From Lysobacterales bacterium 66-474 (GTDB lineage: Bacteria; Pseudomonadota; Gammaproteobacteria; Xanthomonadales; Rhodanobacteraceae), in the NCBI GenBank assembly GCA_001899805.1, contig MKWP01000002.1, positions 1-64,000 on the forward strand: DNA of 64,000 bases, read 5' to 3'. How positions within the stretch are numbered: position 1 is the first letter of the stretch; each line of letters begins with the position of its first letter. Under the pieces are notes generated by a model, which was not told where the DNA came from, made no database searches, and saw only the letters and a list, made by a program, of their open reading frames with translations. The translations under genes were made by a program, and so were the position numbers. Shown in pieces: positions 45,709-56,651 of this stretch.

Positions 45709-47709
45709 ATGAGCGCGAATCCCGGTGCGGCACGCCAGCGTGCGTCCCTGCAGACCTGGCTGATTTTCTTCCTGCTGGTGGCGATCGTGCTCGCCGGCGC
45801 GGATTTCTTCCTGCTCAACCGGCACGACAGCCAGGACCGTTCGGCCGCACAGCTCACCACCCAGATCCAGGTGAACTCGCAGCAGGTCGCGAACTTCGCC
45901 TTGCAGGCCGCCAACGGCAACATCGACGCCTTCAAGGAATTGACCAGCACTCGCACGGCCATCGCCGCCGCGGTGCAACACCTCGACCAGGGTGATGCTG
46001 CCTCCGGCCTGCCGGCCTACGGCGACGCGATCGGGGTGCGCGATTCGATGGCTGCCCTGACCAAATCGTGGAACCAGCTTTCCGCCGACCTCGGCAAGAT
46101 CGAGGCCAACAAGGACGCGGTGCTGGATTCGGCCTCGCAGGCCTCCGCCTTCAACCAGCAGATGCCCGACCTCAACTCCAAGATCAACCAGGTCATCAGC
46201 ATCCTGCAGTCCAAGGGTTCCGCATCCAGCATCTACACCGCCTCGCAGCTGATGGTGTCGGGCGACCGCCTGATCCGCCGCGTGGGCGACGTGTTGCAGG
46301 GCGGCGTCGATTCCGCGTCGGCGGCCAACGGCCTTGCGCTCGACTCCACCAACTACGGATCGACCCTGAAACAGCTCGCCGACGGTTCCTCGGGCGAGGC
46401 GGAGAGGATCCTCACCGGCGTGCAGAAGTCGTGGGCCGGCCTCGAAGCACCGGTGCAGAAGGTGATCGCGGCCGCGCCGACACTGGTCACGGTGAAGAAC
46501 GCCGCGACCCAGGCTTCGGTCGATTCGCAGGACGTGTTGCTGAAGGCCAACAGCGTTGCCACCGCGCTCGGCAAACTGCCACAGACGCGGCCGTTCCCGA
46601 ACGTGTGGTGGGGCCTTTTGGGCGCCGTCGCCGCGGCCGTGCTGGCGGTGTTCCTGGCGCTCAACTTCATCCGCACCGAGCGCAAGCGTTCGGCGGAAAG
46701 CCGCAGCCTCAACGAACGCAACCAGCAGGCGATCATGCGCTTGCTGGATGAAATGGGCACGCTCGCGGAAGGCGACCTCACGGTGAAAGCCACCGTGACC
46801 GAGGACATCACCGGCGCGATCGCGGACTCCGTGAACTTCGCGGTCGAGGCGCTGCGTTCGTTGGTGACCACCATCAACGAAACCGCGGTGCGGGTGTCGT
46901 CGGCGGCGCAGGAAACCCAGGCCACCGCCAAGAACCTCGCGGACGCGGCCAACCAGCAGGCCGAGCAGATCACTTCGGCCTCGGCCAAGATCAACGAGAT
47001 GGCGGTGTCCATCGACCAGGTGTCGAAGAACTCCGCCGACAGCGCGGAAGTGGCGCAGCGCTCGGTGCAGATCGCGTCCAACGGCGCGCAGATCGTGCGC
47101 CAGACGATCTCGGGCATGGATTCGATCCGCGAGCAGATCCAGGAAACCTCGAAGCGCATCAAGCGCCTCGGCGAGTCGTCGCAGGAAATCGGCTCGATCG
47201 TCGAACTCATCAACGACATCGCCGAACAGACCAACATCCTGGCGCTGAACGCGGCCATTCAGGCGGCTTCGGCGGGCGAGGCCGGCCGCGGTTTCGCGGT
47301 GGTCGCGGACGAAGTGCAGCGACTGGCCGAACGCGCGACCGGCGCCACCAAGCGAATCGAAACGCTGGTGCAGACCATTCAGTCGGATACGGTCGAGGCG
47401 GTCAGTTCGATGGAACAGACCACCACGCAGGTGGTGAACGGTGCGCGCCTGGCCGAGGACGCCGGTACCGCGCTGGGCGAAATCGAAAAGGTGTCGAACA
47501 ACCTCGCCGGCCTGATTCAGGGCATCTCCAGCGCCGCCAAGCAGCAGTCGGCGGCGGCCACCAACATCTCGTCGACGATGAGCTCGATCCAGCAGATCAC
47601 CGCGCAGACTTCGGTGGGCGCCAACCAGACCGCGGAGTCGATCGGCAACCTCGCGCAACTTGCGCAGGAGTTGCGCCGTTCGGTCGCCGACTTCAAGCTG
47701 CCGGCGTAA
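45709..47709 (+). CDS. pilJ: Pil-Chp methyl-accepting chemotaxis protein PilJ
   Basis: A 666-aa receptor. Helix 1 (residues about 12-33) and helix 2 (about 300-322) flank a periplasmic region with two type IV pili methyl-accepting-type repeats. HAMP and the signalling domain follow, with the hairpin tip near EQTNILALNAAIQAASAGEAGRGFAVVADEV (key residues N and the GEAGRGF turn). It senses pilus/surface contact and controls ChpA. The ATG at 45709 has GAGG eight bases upstream; an in-frame GTG lies at 45700. Confidence 0.95.
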   Translation: MSANPGAARQRASLQTWLIFFLLVAIVLAGADFFLLNRHDSQDRSAAQLTTQIQVNSQQVANFALQAANGNIDAFKELTSTRTAIAAAVQHLDQGDAASGLPAYGDAIGVRDSMAALTKSWNQLSADLGKIEANKDAVLDSASQASAFNQQMPDLNSKINQVISILQSKGSASSIYTASQLMVSGDRLIRRVGDVLQGGVDSASAANGLALDSTNYGSTLKQLADGSSGEAERILTGVQKSWAGLEAPVQKVIAAAPTLVTVKNAATQASVDSQDVLLKANSVATALGKLPQTRPFPNVWWGLLGAVAAAVLAVFLALNFIRTERKRSAESRSLNERNQQAIMRLLDEMGTLAEGDLTVKATVTEDITGAIADSVNFAVEALRSLVTTINETAVRVSSAAQETQATAKNLADAANQQAEQITSASAKINEMAVSIDQVSKNSADSAEVAQRSVQIASNGAQIVRQTISGMDSIREQIQETSKRIKRLGESSQEIGSIVELINDIAEQTNILALNAAIQAASAGEAGRGFAVVADEVQRLAERATGATKRIETLVQTIQSDTVEAVSSMEQTTTQVVNGARLAEDAGTALGEIEKVSNNLAGLIQGISSAAKQQSAAATNISSTMSSIQQITAQTSVGANQTAESIGNLAQLAQELRRSVADFKLPA

Positions 47710-47724
47710 GCGGCGGGACGGGCC

Positions 47725-50700
47725 ATGACAGCGGGTGACGACATGATGTCCACGGCGACCGGCGAAACCGGCGTGGCTTCCGTCGTGCCCGCAACGATGG
47801 CGCAGGGAGTGGAAGGCGCCGTGCGGAAGCCGACGATGCGACTCGAAGAGCACCTCGATTTCTCGACCCTCGGTTGGGTCAAACCGCAAATCGACGAGCT
47901 CCTGTCGGAGGCCCGCCAGGCGCTCGAGGCCTTCGCGGAAGACCCCGAGGACACGCGCCTGATGCAAAGCTGCGCGGGCCTGCTGCACCAGGTACTCGGC
48001 ACCCTGCGCATGGTCGAGCTGTATGGCGCGGCCGAGCTCGCGGGGGAAATGGAGCAACTGGCCGGGGCCGTGCTGGAAGGCAAGATCGGCGATCGCGACG
48101 TGGCGCTGGGCGCGCTGATGCGCGGCCTGGTGCAGTTGCCCGATTACCTCGATTTGATCGAGAGCGGTCACAAGGACATTTCCATCGTCCTGCTGCCGCT
48201 GCTCAACGAACTGCGCGATGCGCGCGGCGCGGAGGCGCTCGACCAGCGCGTGCTGTTCCATCCCGACATCGACCGGCCGCTGCCGCCGGAGGCGGCGGGC
48301 GCGCGGGTGGCGTACCCGTTCGCCGACCTGCGCCAGCGCGTCACCCAGATCCGCGCGCGCTTCCAGGTCCAGTTGCTGGCATGGACCCAGGGCAAGCAAC
48401 CGAATTTCGCCGAGATGCGCGACGGCATGGACGAACTGCGCGCGGTCTGCCACAGCGAGTCCGCGCGTCGCCTGTGGTGGGTGGCCGGTGGTGTGCTGGA
48501 AGCGCTGCAGCAGGGCCGCCTGGACCATCACCTGGCAAGCCTGCGCCAACAGTTCGGCCAGGTCGATCGCACGATCCGCCATTTGCAGGACCAGGGCGAG
48601 GAGGTGTGCGGCGACGACGACGCGCGCGAACTGGTGCGCACCCTGCTGTTCTCGGTCGCCAATGCGACGCCCGGCCCTGGTCGCACCGACATCATCGCGC
48701 AGTGTTTCGCGCTGGACCGCATGGTGCCGTCGGAAGCCGAACTGGAACGCGCGCGCGCGGCGATGTCTGGCCGCAACCGCGCGCTGCTGGATACCGTCGC
48801 CAAGGCGGTGCGCGAGGACCTGTTGCGGGTCAAGGAAGGCCTCGACATCTTCCTGCGCCGCGACGACCGCAATCCGCAACAATTGGCACCCCAGGTCGAG
48901 ATCCTGCATCGCGTCGGCGACACGCTGGACGTGCTCGGCCTGGAAGCGCCGGCGAAGATGATCGCCGAACAGCGCAAGGTGATCGCCGCGGTGATCGACG
49001 GCAAGCGCGAAGCCGCGCCCGAGACGATCCTGGACGTCGCCAGCGCGCTGCTGTACGTCGACGCATCGCTGGACGAGCATATCGAACACCTTGGCGCGGC
49101 CGGCGACGGATCCGGCGAAACGCTGCCCTTCAGCGAAGGGCGCAAGATCATGCGCACGCTGATGCGCGAAGCCGGCACCAACCTTGTCCGCGTCAAGGAC
49201 GCCCTGACCGCATTCATCGAATCCGCGTGGTCGCACCAGCAGCTCGTCGACGTGCCGAAGTTGATGGCCGAGGTCGGCGGCGCGCTGCGCATCCTGAATC
49301 TGGAACGCCCGGCCGAATTGGTCGACGGCATCGACCGTTACATCGGCAACGAATTGATCGCCGATCGCAAGGTACCGACGGTCGACGAAATGGACACGCT
49401 GGCCGATGCCATGGCCAGTGTCGAGTACTACCTCGAGATCGGGCGCGACACCAGCTCGAGCGACAACCGCATCCTCGATGCCGCCCAGCACAGTCTGGAG
49501 CGCCTGCATTACTGGCCGGTTCCGGAGCGCCGCGCCGCGAGCGCCGCGCCGGTTTTCGGCGAACCCGGTTCCGGCGAACCCGTGCAGGCCGCGGATGTCG
49601 TGGTCCCGATGGCGCCCGCCGCCCGCGACGAGACCATCGGCAAGGGCGTGCCGCTCGCGGTCGACATCCCGGTCGCGCCGGCACAGCCCGTCGAACCATC
49701 CGTGCCCGGCGTCGGCCCCGGCAAGTGGATCGAAGCCGACGAGGAAGTGCTGGAGCCGATCGAGGGCGCCAGCGCGCAGGTCGATACGTCATTCCAGGAT
49801 GCCGCGGGCATCGACGAGGAAATCCGCGAAGTTTTCGTCGAAGAGGTGGGCGAGGAGATCGCCAACATCAACGTCAACCTGCCGGCCTGGAAGGCCAACC
49901 CCGACGACCTCGACACGCTCAAGAACGTGCGTCGCTCGTTCCACACCCTGAAAGGTTCGGGACGGTTGGTCGGCGCCATGGCGCTGGGCGAGTTCAGCTG
50001 GAAGATCGAGAACATGCTGAACCGCGTGCTCGATCGCACCATCCAGCCGGATGCGAACGTGCAGGCCGTGGTGGACGCGGCCGTGGCGACCCTGCCCAGG
50101 CTGCATGCAGGTTTGCAAGGCCAGCCCGTCAACCTCGATCCGCCGCTGGACGCGATCATGCAGGTCGCCGACAAGCTCGCCGCAGGCGAACCGGCGCGCC
50201 TCGCCGACCTGACCGATGGCTATCGCAAGAGCGTGCGCAAGGTGCGCCGCTGGGTGCCCCTGGCCGAACACGCAACGGCCGTGGCCGCCGAAGCACCGAT
50301 CACCGTTTCCGGGGGCTTCATCACCTCGCCGGTCACGGGCCTGCCGGTGGTGGACCCGATCCTGCTGGACGTCTTGCGCACCGAGGTCGGCCAGCATCTG
50401 CAAGGCATGCGCGACTACCTCGCCCGCAATGCACACCACGACGTCGGCGTGGACGACGAACTGGTGCGCTCGGTGCACACCCTGCATGGCGCGGTCGCGA
50501 TGGTGGGCATCGAACCGCTGGCGGAGATGCTCGCGCCAATGGAAGTCTGGATCCGCCGCGTGCGCAGCGCGGACGCGTCGCTGGACCGCGAAGGTTGCGA
50601 CGCGATGCGCGACGCCGTGGCCATGACCGACCACGTGATGGCGCAATTCGACGCACCCGTGCCGGACGTGCCGGATACCACCGCGTTGGCCGAACGCCTG

Positions 50701-53700
50701 GCCGCCTTGCGCGATCGCTGGCCCGAAGCCACGCCGTTCGGCGCGCAGCGCGCGGCGCCGGAGCCGGAGCCGGAGCCGGAGGACTTTGCCGAAGTGGTCG
50801 CGGCCGGGTGGTCCGAGGAAGATGCGGACGATGGCATCGCGGCCGTCGGGTTGGGCGCGGCTTCCACACTGCCCACCGAAGACGATGCCGAGGTGCTTGC
50901 CGCGCGCGAGCAGGCCGAACGCATCGCTGCCGAAAAGGCGGAACAGGAACGCCTCGCGGCGGAACGGGCCGGGCAGGAACGCCTTGCCGCCGAACGTGCA
51001 GAGCAGGAGCGGATCGCGGCCGAGCAGGCCGAAGCCGAGCGACAAGCCTCCGAACGGGCCGAGCAGGAGCGTCTTGCCGCCGAACGTGCGGAACAGGAGC
51101 GGATCGCCGCCGAGCAGGCCGAAGCCGAGCGACAAGCCGCGGAACAGGAAAGGCTTGCCACCGAGCAGGCCGAGGCCGAACGCGCTGCCGCCGAGCGTGC
51201 CGAACAGGAGCGCCTCGCCGCCGAGCAGGCCGAGGCCGAACGCGTTGCCGCCGAGCGTGCCGAACAGGAACGTCTCGTGGCCGAGCGGGCCGAGGCCGAA
51301 CGCATCGCCGCCGAGCGCGCCGAACGGGAACGCCTCGCGGCCGAACAGGCCGAGCGGGATCGCCTCGCTGCCGAAAAGGCCGAGGCGGAACGCATCGCGG
51401 CGGAAAAACTCGAAGCCGAGCGCATCGCCGCGGCGCGCGAAGTCGCCGCGCGCAAAATCGCTGCAGCGGCGTTGCCGACGTTTCCGGACGATCCACAACC
51501 TGATGGTCCGATCGACATTCCGGATCTCGACCCGGAACTGGTCGGCCTGTTCACCGAGGAAGGCAACGAACTGCTGGATTCCAGCGACAGCCTGGTGGCG
51601 GCCTTGCGCAACGCGCCGGGCGACGTCGAAAGCGTGCGCGGGCTGCAGCGCAACCTGCACACGCTCAAGGGTGGCGCACGCGTGGTCGGCATCGCCCCCG
51701 TCGGCGATCTCGCACACGCGATGGAAACGCTGCTGGAGAAGATCGGCGACCGCAAACGCGAATTGGCCCCGATCGAAGTGGATTCGCTGGAGCGTGCCTT
51801 CGATCGCCTGCACGACATGCTCGAACGCATCGAGCAGGGCCGTGCGATCGCACAACCCGCGCATGCGATCGAACGTTTCAACGCACTCGCGGAAGGTCGC
51901 GCGGTGGACGAGGCGGCTGCACCTGCCGCGGCCAGGCGGGAGCCCGCGAAACCCGCGCCGAAACCGGCCCCCGCGCCGGTTGCCGCGCCCACGCCGCACC
52001 CCGCGCCACCAATCGAAGAAACCGAGGCGCGTGCACCAGCGGAACTGATCCGCGTGCGCTCGGACCTGCTCGATTCGCTGGTCAACGCCGCGGGCGAAGC
52101 CTCGATCTACCGCGCGCGCCTGGAACAGCAGGTCGGCAATTTCCGCTTCAACCTGGTCGAACTCGACCAGACCGTGGCGCGCCTGCGCGAGCAGTTGCGC
52201 AAACTCGAGATCGAAACCGAAACCCAGATCCTGTCGCGCTACCAGCGCGAGAACGAAGCCGGCGAGGGCGCCGCCTTCGACCCCCTGGAACTCGATCGCT
52301 TCTCCAACCTGCAGCAGTATTCGCGCGCATTGGCCGAGTCGGTATCCGACCTGGCCTCGATCCAGGACATCCTGGACGACCAGACGCGCCAGTCGGAAAC
52401 CCTGTTGCTGCAACAGTCGCGCGTCAACTCCGACTTGCAGGACGGCCTGATGCGCACGCGCATGGTGCCGTTCGAATCGCTGGTGCCGAACCTGCGCCGC
52501 ACCTTGCGCGGTGCCGCCGACGAGCTCGGCAAGCGCGCGCAGTTGAAGGTGCTCGGCGCGCAGGGCGAAATGGACCGCAGCGTGCTGGAGCGCATGAAGG
52601 CGCCGTTCGAGCACATGCTGCGCAATGCGTTGGCGCACGGCATCGAGGACCCCGCGCAGCGCGTCGCCATCGGCAAGCCGATGGAAGGCACGGTCACCAT
52701 CCAGGTTGGCCGCCAGGGCACCGAAGTGCTGGTGCGGGTATCCGACGACGGCGCCGGTTTCGATCGCGACGCCATCCGCAACAAGGCCATCGAACGCGGA
52801 TTGCTGCAACCCGACGTGCCGATCGCGGATTCCGAACTGTTCAATTTCGTGTTGCAGACCGGGTTCTCCACCGCCGGCGAAGTCAGCCAGATCGCCGGCC
52901 GCGGCGTCGGCATGGATGTGGTCGCCAACGAAATCCGCCTGCTCGGCGGATCGCTCGCGATCGAATCGGAGCACGGGCATGGCACCGTCTTCAACATCCG
53001 CCTGCCGTTCACGCTGGCAGTGACCCAGGCGATCACCGTGCGCGCGGGCGATACCACGTTCGCTGTGCCGATGACTTCGGTGCAGGCGGTTTCGCGGATT
53101 CCGCGCGAATTGATGGAAGCCCGCATGGCCGGTGAGCGTGTCGTCGGTTATGCCGGTGAGGAATACCAGTTGCACGAACTTTCCGAATTGCTTGGCCTGC
53201 CACCGTCACACGCGATCGAGGACAGCGCCGGCCAGTTGCCGCTGCTGATGGTCCGCGCCGGCGACCTGCGCGCGGCGGTCCACATCGACAGCGTGATCGG
53301 TTCGCGCGAGATCGTGGTCAAGCCGGTTGGTCCGCAGGTGAGCAACGTGCCCGGCATGTTCGGCGCCACCATCATGGGCGATGGCTCGGTGATGCTGATC
53401 CTCGATCCCGCCCCGTTGGTGCGCCATGCGGTGGCGAGGCAGGCGGCGGTCGCGACAGGCATCGAAGTGGAAGAACAGGCCGCGATCGAGCCGGTCGGCC
53501 CGGTGGCGGCGATGCCGCGTTCCGAGGAAGGCGGCCCGCGCCTGGTCATGGTGGTGGACGATTCCATCACGATGCGCAAGGTCACCACCCGCGTGCTCGA
53601 GCGCGAACAGCTCGAAGTCGTCACCGCGAAGGATGGTGTGGATGCGCTGGAACAATTGCAGGAACGCTTGCCGGACGTGATGCTGCTGGACATCGAGATG

Positions 53701-53910
53701 CCTCGCATGGACGGCTACGAGCTGGCCACGCACATGAAGAACGATGCGCGTTTCCGGCACGTGCCGATCATCATGATCACCTCGCGCACCGGCGAGAAGC
53801 ACCGCCAGCGTGCATTCGAAATCGGCGTCGAGCGTTACCTGGGCAAGCCGTACAGCGAGGCCGATCTGTTGCGCAACGTCCATGACATGCTGGAGGCACG
53901 CCGTGCCTGA
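47725..53910 (+). CDS. chpA: Pil-Chp hybrid histidine kinase ChpA/PilL
   Basis: A 2061-aa CheA-type kinase; the Pseudomonas ChpA has 2472. Several Hpt-like modules occur, with likely phospho-histidines at H740 ([14 protein letters not shown]), H918 ([13 protein letters not shown]) and H1312 ([13 protein letters not shown]). Earlier modules are degenerate ([14 protein letters not shown] near residue 90). Residues about 1055-1245 are an Ala/Glu/Arg-rich heptad repeat ([14 protein letters not shown]). Then come the dimerisation and ATPase domains ([23 protein letters not shown]), a CheW-like domain (about 1765-1900) and a C-terminal receiver with phospho-Asp D1989 ([12 protein letters not shown]). 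It phosphorylates PilG and PilH. It starts 15 nt after pilJ. Confidence 0.95.
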   Translation: MTAGDDMMSTATGETGVASVVPATMAQGVEGAVRKPTMRLEEHLDFSTLGWVKPQIDELLSEARQALEAFAEDPEDTRLMQSCAGLLHQVLGTLRMVELYGAAELAGEMEQLAGAVLEGKIGDRDVALGALMRGLVQLPDYLDLIESGHKDISIVLLPLLNELRDARGAEALDQRVLFHPDIDRPLPPEAAGARVAYPFADLRQRVTQIRARFQVQLLAWTQGKQPNFAEMRDGMDELRAVCHSESARRLWWVAGGVLEALQQGRLDHHLASLRQQFGQVDRTIRHLQDQGEEVCGDDDARELVRTLLFSVANATPGPGRTDIIAQCFALDRMVPSEAELERARAAMSGRNRALLDTVAKAVREDLLRVKEGLDIFLRRDDRNPQQLAPQVEILHRVGDTLDVLGLEAPAKMIAEQRKVIAAVIDGKREAAPETILDVASALLYVDASLDEHIEHLGAAGDGSGETLPFSEGRKIMRTLMREAGTNLVRVKDALTAFIESAWSHQQLVDVPKLMAEVGGALRILNLERPAELVDGIDRYIGNELIADRKVPTVDEMDTLADAMASVEYYLEIGRDTSSSDNRILDAAQHSLERLHYWPVPERRAASAAPVFGEPGSGEPVQAADVVVPMAPAARDETIGKGVPLAVDIPVAPAQPVEPSVPGVGPGKWIEADEEVLEPIEGASAQVDTSFQDAAGIDEEIREVFVEEVGEEIANINVNLPAWKANPDDLDTLKNVRRSFHTLKGSGRLVGAMALGEFSWKIENMLNRVLDRTIQPDANVQAVVDAAVATLPRLHAGLQGQPVNLDPPLDAIMQVADKLAAGEPARLADLTDGYRKSVRKVRRWVPLAEHATAVAAEAPITVSGGFITSPVTGLPVVDPILLDVLRTEVGQHLQGMRDYLARNAHHDVGVDDELVRSVHTLHGAVAMVGIEPLAEMLAPMEVWIRRVRSADASLDREGCDAMRDAVAMTDHVMAQFDAPVPDVPDTTALAERLAALRDRWPEATPFGAQRAAPEPEPEPEDFAEVVAAGWSEEDADDGIAAVGLGAASTLPTEDDAEVLAAREQAERIAAEKAEQERLAAERAGQERLAAERAEQERIAAEQAEAERQASERAEQERLAAERAEQERIAAEQAEAERQAAEQERLATEQAEAERAAAERAEQERLAAEQAEAERVAAERAEQERLVAERAEAERIAAERAERERLAAEQAERDRLAAEKAEAERIAAEKLEAERIAAAREVAARKIAAAALPTFPDDPQPDGPIDIPDLDPELVGLFTEEGNELLDSSDSLVAALRNAPGDVESVRGLQRNLHTLKGGARVVGIAPVGDLAHAMETLLEKIGDRKRELAPIEVDSLERAFDRLHDMLERIEQGRAIAQPAHAIERFNALAEGRAVDEAAAPAAARREPAKPAPKPAPAPVAAPTPHPAPPIEETEARAPAELIRVRSDLLDSLVNAAGEASIYRARLEQQVGNFRFNLVELDQTVARLREQLRKLEIETETQILSRYQRENEAGEGAAFDPLELDRFSNLQQYSRALAESVSDLASIQDILDDQTRQSETLLLQQSRVNSDLQDGLMRTRMVPFESLVPNLRRTLRGAADELGKRAQLKVLGAQGEMDRSVLERMKAPFEHMLRNALAHGIEDPAQRVAIGKPMEGTVTIQVGRQGTEVLVRVSDDGAGFDRDAIRNKAIERGLLQPDVPIADSELFNFVLQTGFSTAGEVSQIAGRGVGMDVVANEIRLLGGSLAIESEHGHGTVFNIRLPFTLAVTQAITVRAGDTTFAVPMTSVQAVSRIPRELMEARMAGERVVGYAGEEYQLHELSELLGLPPSHAIEDSAGQLPLLMVRAGDLRAAVHIDSVIGSREIVVKPVGPQVSNVPGMFGATIMGDGSVMLILDPAPLVRHAVARQAAVATGIEVEEQAAIEPVGPVAAMPRSEEGGPRLVMVVDDSITMRKVTTRVLEREQLEVVTAKDGVDALEQLQERLPDVMLLDIEMPRMDGYELATHMKNDARFRHVPIIMITSRTGEKHRQRAFEIGVERYLGKPYSEADLLRNVHDMLEARRA

Positions 53911-55108
53911 CCAGACGGTCAACGAGTTGCCGCGCGTCGCGCTGGTGTACGGCCAGGAGGCCGAGGTCGCGCATGTGCGCGAAGCCGTGGGCGGACAGGT
54001 CGATGTCGTTTACGCGGCGTCCGCCGGCGAGTTCGACGTCGCGCGCATGCACGACACGCGTGCATCGGCGGCGTTGGTGAACCTGGATGGCGGCGACTGG
54101 CTGGATGCCGTCGAGGCGCGATTGCAGGAGGCCGGCGTCGCGGTGATCTACAACGATCCCGAGATTTCGCGCGGACTGGAAGGCTGGGAACGCGCCCGCT
54201 GGCTGCGGCACCTCGTCGCCAAGTTGCGTGGCAGCCATGACGTGGATCCGCCGCGTCCCGAACCCGTCGCATCGCCTGCGCCTTCGCCCGTCGCCGCCAC
54301 CGTCGTCACGGACGCTGCCGGCGGCGCGCCGGCCCCGGCCGATGCCGGATTGGCCGAATTGCCGTTGTCACCCGAGGAGATCGAAACCATGACCGTCGAC
54401 CTCGTTGCCGAACACAAGCCCGCGATCGTGGCGGAAGCGGAGGCCGCGGTGGTCGCGAACGACGCACCGGCGGACGTGATGGCCATGGATCTTGCCATCG
54501 AGGAGGCCGCGGCCTCTGCCAGCAAGGTCGAGCCGGCCGTGCAGCCCGAAACCATGGACTCCGAACTGGAAACACATGGCGCACTTGCGGCGACGGACGC
54601 CGGATTCAGTCCCGAAGGCGGGCTTGACGTGGATACCGAGGCGCTGTCGGCGATGATCGACGCGAGGCTTGCGGAGCCGGAAGCGGCGTCCGATTCGCCG
54701 GAAGTCTGGCGCGTCGTCAGTGGTGCCGCGACGCCTGCGGGCCAACCTGGTGCTGCCGCGGAACCGCTGCAGGTGGATGCGGCCGGTGCGGGATCGCCCG
54801 CCAGGCCCGCCGCCACGGGCCAGGATGACGTCGACGTGCTGGCCAGCCTGCCGTCGCTGGACGATTGGCAATTGGTCGATCCCGAAACGACCGTGGCGAA
54901 TGCCGGAAACCGCGGGCACAAGGCGCCGGAGCCGGCGTTGCCGGACAGCCTCGTCGGGCTGGAACTGGTGCCGATGGAAACCATTGTCCCGCTCAAGGTC
55001 AACGCCGACCCTATCGAGCGCTGGCTGCATGAAAGCGATGCGTCCAAGCCGCAGACGGGAACCGACGGCGCCGCGGCCAAGGCGAAGGTGGGCGGAGGCC
55101 AGGCATGA
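53903..55108 (+). CDS. ChpB-like protein lacking the methylesterase domain
   Basis: A 401-aa protein in the chpB position. Residues about 8-112 resemble the N-terminal receiver-like domain of ChpB ([49 protein letters not shown]). The rest is Ala/Pro/Glu-rich and probably disordered, with short acidic islands ([24 protein letters not shown]). The CheB catalytic Ser-His-Asp region (S-x-G/T-G motifs) is absent. The GTG at 53903 has GGAGG upstream and overlaps chpA by 8 nt; the stop overlaps chpC by 4 nt. A scaffold or partner role is possible; methylesterase activity is not expected. Confidence 0.78.
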   Translation: MPDQTVNELPRVALVYGQEAEVAHVREAVGGQVDVVYAASAGEFDVARMHDTRASAALVNLDGGDWLDAVEARLQEAGVAVIYNDPEISRGLEGWERARWLRHLVAKLRGSHDVDPPRPEPVASPAPSPVAATVVTDAAGGAPAPADAGLAELPLSPEEIETMTVDLVAEHKPAIVAEAEAAVVANDAPADVMAMDLAIEEAAASASKVEPAVQPETMDSELETHGALAATDAGFSPEGGLDVDTEALSAMIDARLAEPEAASDSPEVWRVVSGAATPAGQPGAAAEPLQVDAAGAGSPARPAATGQDDVDVLASLPSLDDWQLVDPETTVANAGNRGHKAPEPALPDSLVGLELVPMETIVPLKVNADPIERWLHESDASKPQTGTDGAAAKAKVGGGQA

Positions 55109-55581
55109 GCGCAGCATCGTTGCCCCACGAGATCCGCGGTGTCATGCTGCCGGTCACGGGCGGACGCTTGCTGGTACCCAACACCACCATGGCCGAAGTC
55201 ATCACTTACGCACATCCCGCCCCGATCGGGGGCGCGCCGCCCTGGTTGCTGGGGCGCCTCGCGTGGCGTGGCTGGGGCTTGCCGGTGCTCGCGTTCTCCG
55301 CGTTGGCCGGCACCGCGGACAACGAATCCACCGAAAACACGCGGGTGGCGATCTTGAAGGCCTTGAGCGGATATCCACGCCTGCCGTATTTCGGCGTGTT
55401 GACACAGGGTTTCCCGCGGCTCACCCTGATCTCGGAAGACATCCTGGGTTCCGACGAGGATGCCGGTGCGTTGCCCATCGGGGTGCGCGAGCAGGTGCGC
55501 GTGCACGGTGAACCGGCCTGGATTCCGGATCTCGCGGCCGTCGAAAACCTGATTGTCGAGGCGTTGAGCGTTGCCGCTTGA
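55105..55581 (+). CDS. chpC: CheW-like adaptor ChpC
   Basis: A 158-aa protein with a CheW fold: IRGVMLPVTGGRLLVPNTTMAEV, PWLLGRLAWRGWGLPVLAFSAL, RLPYFGVLTQGFPRLTLISED. These resemble ChpC, the second adaptor of the Pil-Chp system. It overlaps the ChpB-like gene (ATGA) and the pirin gene (11 nt). Confidence 0.88.
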   Translation: MSAASLPHEIRGVMLPVTGGRLLVPNTTMAEVITYAHPAPIGGAPPWLLGRLAWRGWGLPVLAFSALAGTADNESTENTRVAILKALSGYPRLPYFGVLTQGFPRLTLISEDILGSDEDAGALPIGVREQVRVHGEPAWIPDLAAVENLIVEALSVAA

Positions 55582-56464
55582 ATACATCACGACCCGTGTC
55601 GCCGAAGTCGGCGATGGTTTGAATGTCCGGCGCGCGCTGCCAAGCCGGCAGCGACGCACGGTCGGCGCGTGGTGCTTCCTCGATCACCTCGGACCCGTCG
55701 ATTACGAGGCCGGCGGTGGCTTGAACGTCGGCCCGCATCCGCACATCGGCCTGCAGACCTTCACCTGGATGATCGAAGGCGAGGTCGTCCATCGCGACAG
55801 CCTCGGCAACGAGCAGACCATCAAGCCCGGACAGGTCAACCTGATGACCGCAGGCCGCGGCATTTCGCACGCCGAGGATTCGCCGCCCGGCCGCGGCGGG
55901 CACGCGCACGCGGTGCAACTGTGGATCGCGCTGGATGAAGCGCACCGCCACGGTCCGCCGGCGTTCCGCAACTATCCGGTGCTGCCGCTGATCGCACGCG
56001 ATGCTTGCCGGATCACCCTGCTGGCGGGCTCGCTGTTCGGCGAAACCTCGCCGGTCGAGGTGTTTTCGCCGATGCTGGGCATGGACGTCGAGATGCAGGC
56101 GGCCGGTGAAATCGCGATCCCGCTCGATCCCGCCTTCGAACACGCCGTGCTGATGCTGGAAGGCACCGCCGCGCTGGACGGCGAAGTCGTCACGCCCGAC
56201 GCTCTGGCTTACCTCGAACCCGGGCAAGACCGTATTGCGCTGCGCAGCGAAGCGCCCGCGCGTTTCGTGCTGATCGGCGGCAAGCCGTTCGGCGAGGAAA
56301 TCCTGCTGTGGTGGAATTTCGTCGCGCGCAGCCAGGACGAAATGGCCGAAGCGGTGCGCGACTGGAACGAAGGCACGCGTTTCGGCGAGGTGCACGGCAG
56401 TCCGTCGCACCCGCTGGTCGCACCGGATGTGTCCAGGCTGCGCTTGCGCGAAGCGCGGAGCTAG
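55571..56464 (+). CDS. Pirin family protein
   Basis: A 297-aa bicupin. The N-terminal metal site is visible (GPHPHIGLQTFTW and GRGISHAEDSPPG), with the conserved RRALPSRQRRTVGAWCFLDHLGP start. Pirins bind iron; some act as quercetin dioxygenases or bind pyruvate dehydrogenase. The start is TTG at 55571, overlapping chpC by 11 nt with GAGG about 9 nt upstream; no closer ATG or GTG begins the domain properly. The TAG stop lies within the left terminal repeat of the element at 56461. Confidence 0.9.
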   Translation: MPLEYITTRVAEVGDGLNVRRALPSRQRRTVGAWCFLDHLGPVDYEAGGGLNVGPHPHIGLQTFTWMIEGEVVHRDSLGNEQTIKPGQVNLMTAGRGISHAEDSPPGRGGHAHAVQLWIALDEAHRHGPPAFRNYPVLPLIARDACRITLLAGSLFGETSPVEVFSPMLGMDVEMQAAGEIAIPLDPAFEHAVLMLEGTAALDGEVVTPDALAYLEPGQDRIALRSEAPARFVLIGGKPFGEEILLWWNFVARSQDEMAEAVRDWNEGTRFGEVHGSPSHPLVAPDVSRLRLREARS

Positions 56465-56644
56465 GGCCTGTTAACGCTATGCCAAGTGGCCGCGCCGGCG
56501 GCCCGAAGGGTTGCTCCGCAGCGGCCGCCATCCATCGGTGCGCACCTTGACCATGGAACCACCATGGCGCTGCGGCGCGCGCCTCGTCTGGCAACCGCTG
56601 CGGAAGCAACGCGGCTCGCTTGGCATAGCGTTAACAGGCCCTAG
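56461..56644. mobile_element. 184-bp MITE-like palindromic element with 26-bp TIRs
   Basis: The left end 56461-56486 (CTAGGGCCTGTTAACG...CCAAG) is a perfect 26-bp inverted repeat of the right end 56619-56644. Inside, GTTGCTCCGCAGCGG (56510-56524) pairs with CCGCTGCGGAAGCAAC (56595-56610), and smaller palindromes GGTGCGCACC and CCATGGAACCACCATGG lie at the centre. No transposase is encoded. It separates the convergent pirin and LysR genes, donates the pirin stop (TAG 56462-56464), and ends 8 nt before the LysR stop. The ends are CTAG/CTAG, so a CTAG target duplication is possible. Confidence 0.8.
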
Positions 56645-56651
56645 CTGAACT

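Noticed and set aside
47874-51503. 1209-codon alternative frame inside chpA
   Set aside because: It is Arg/Gly/Pro-rich shadow sequence in a different frame of a clear ChpA; it has no motif or ribosome-binding site.
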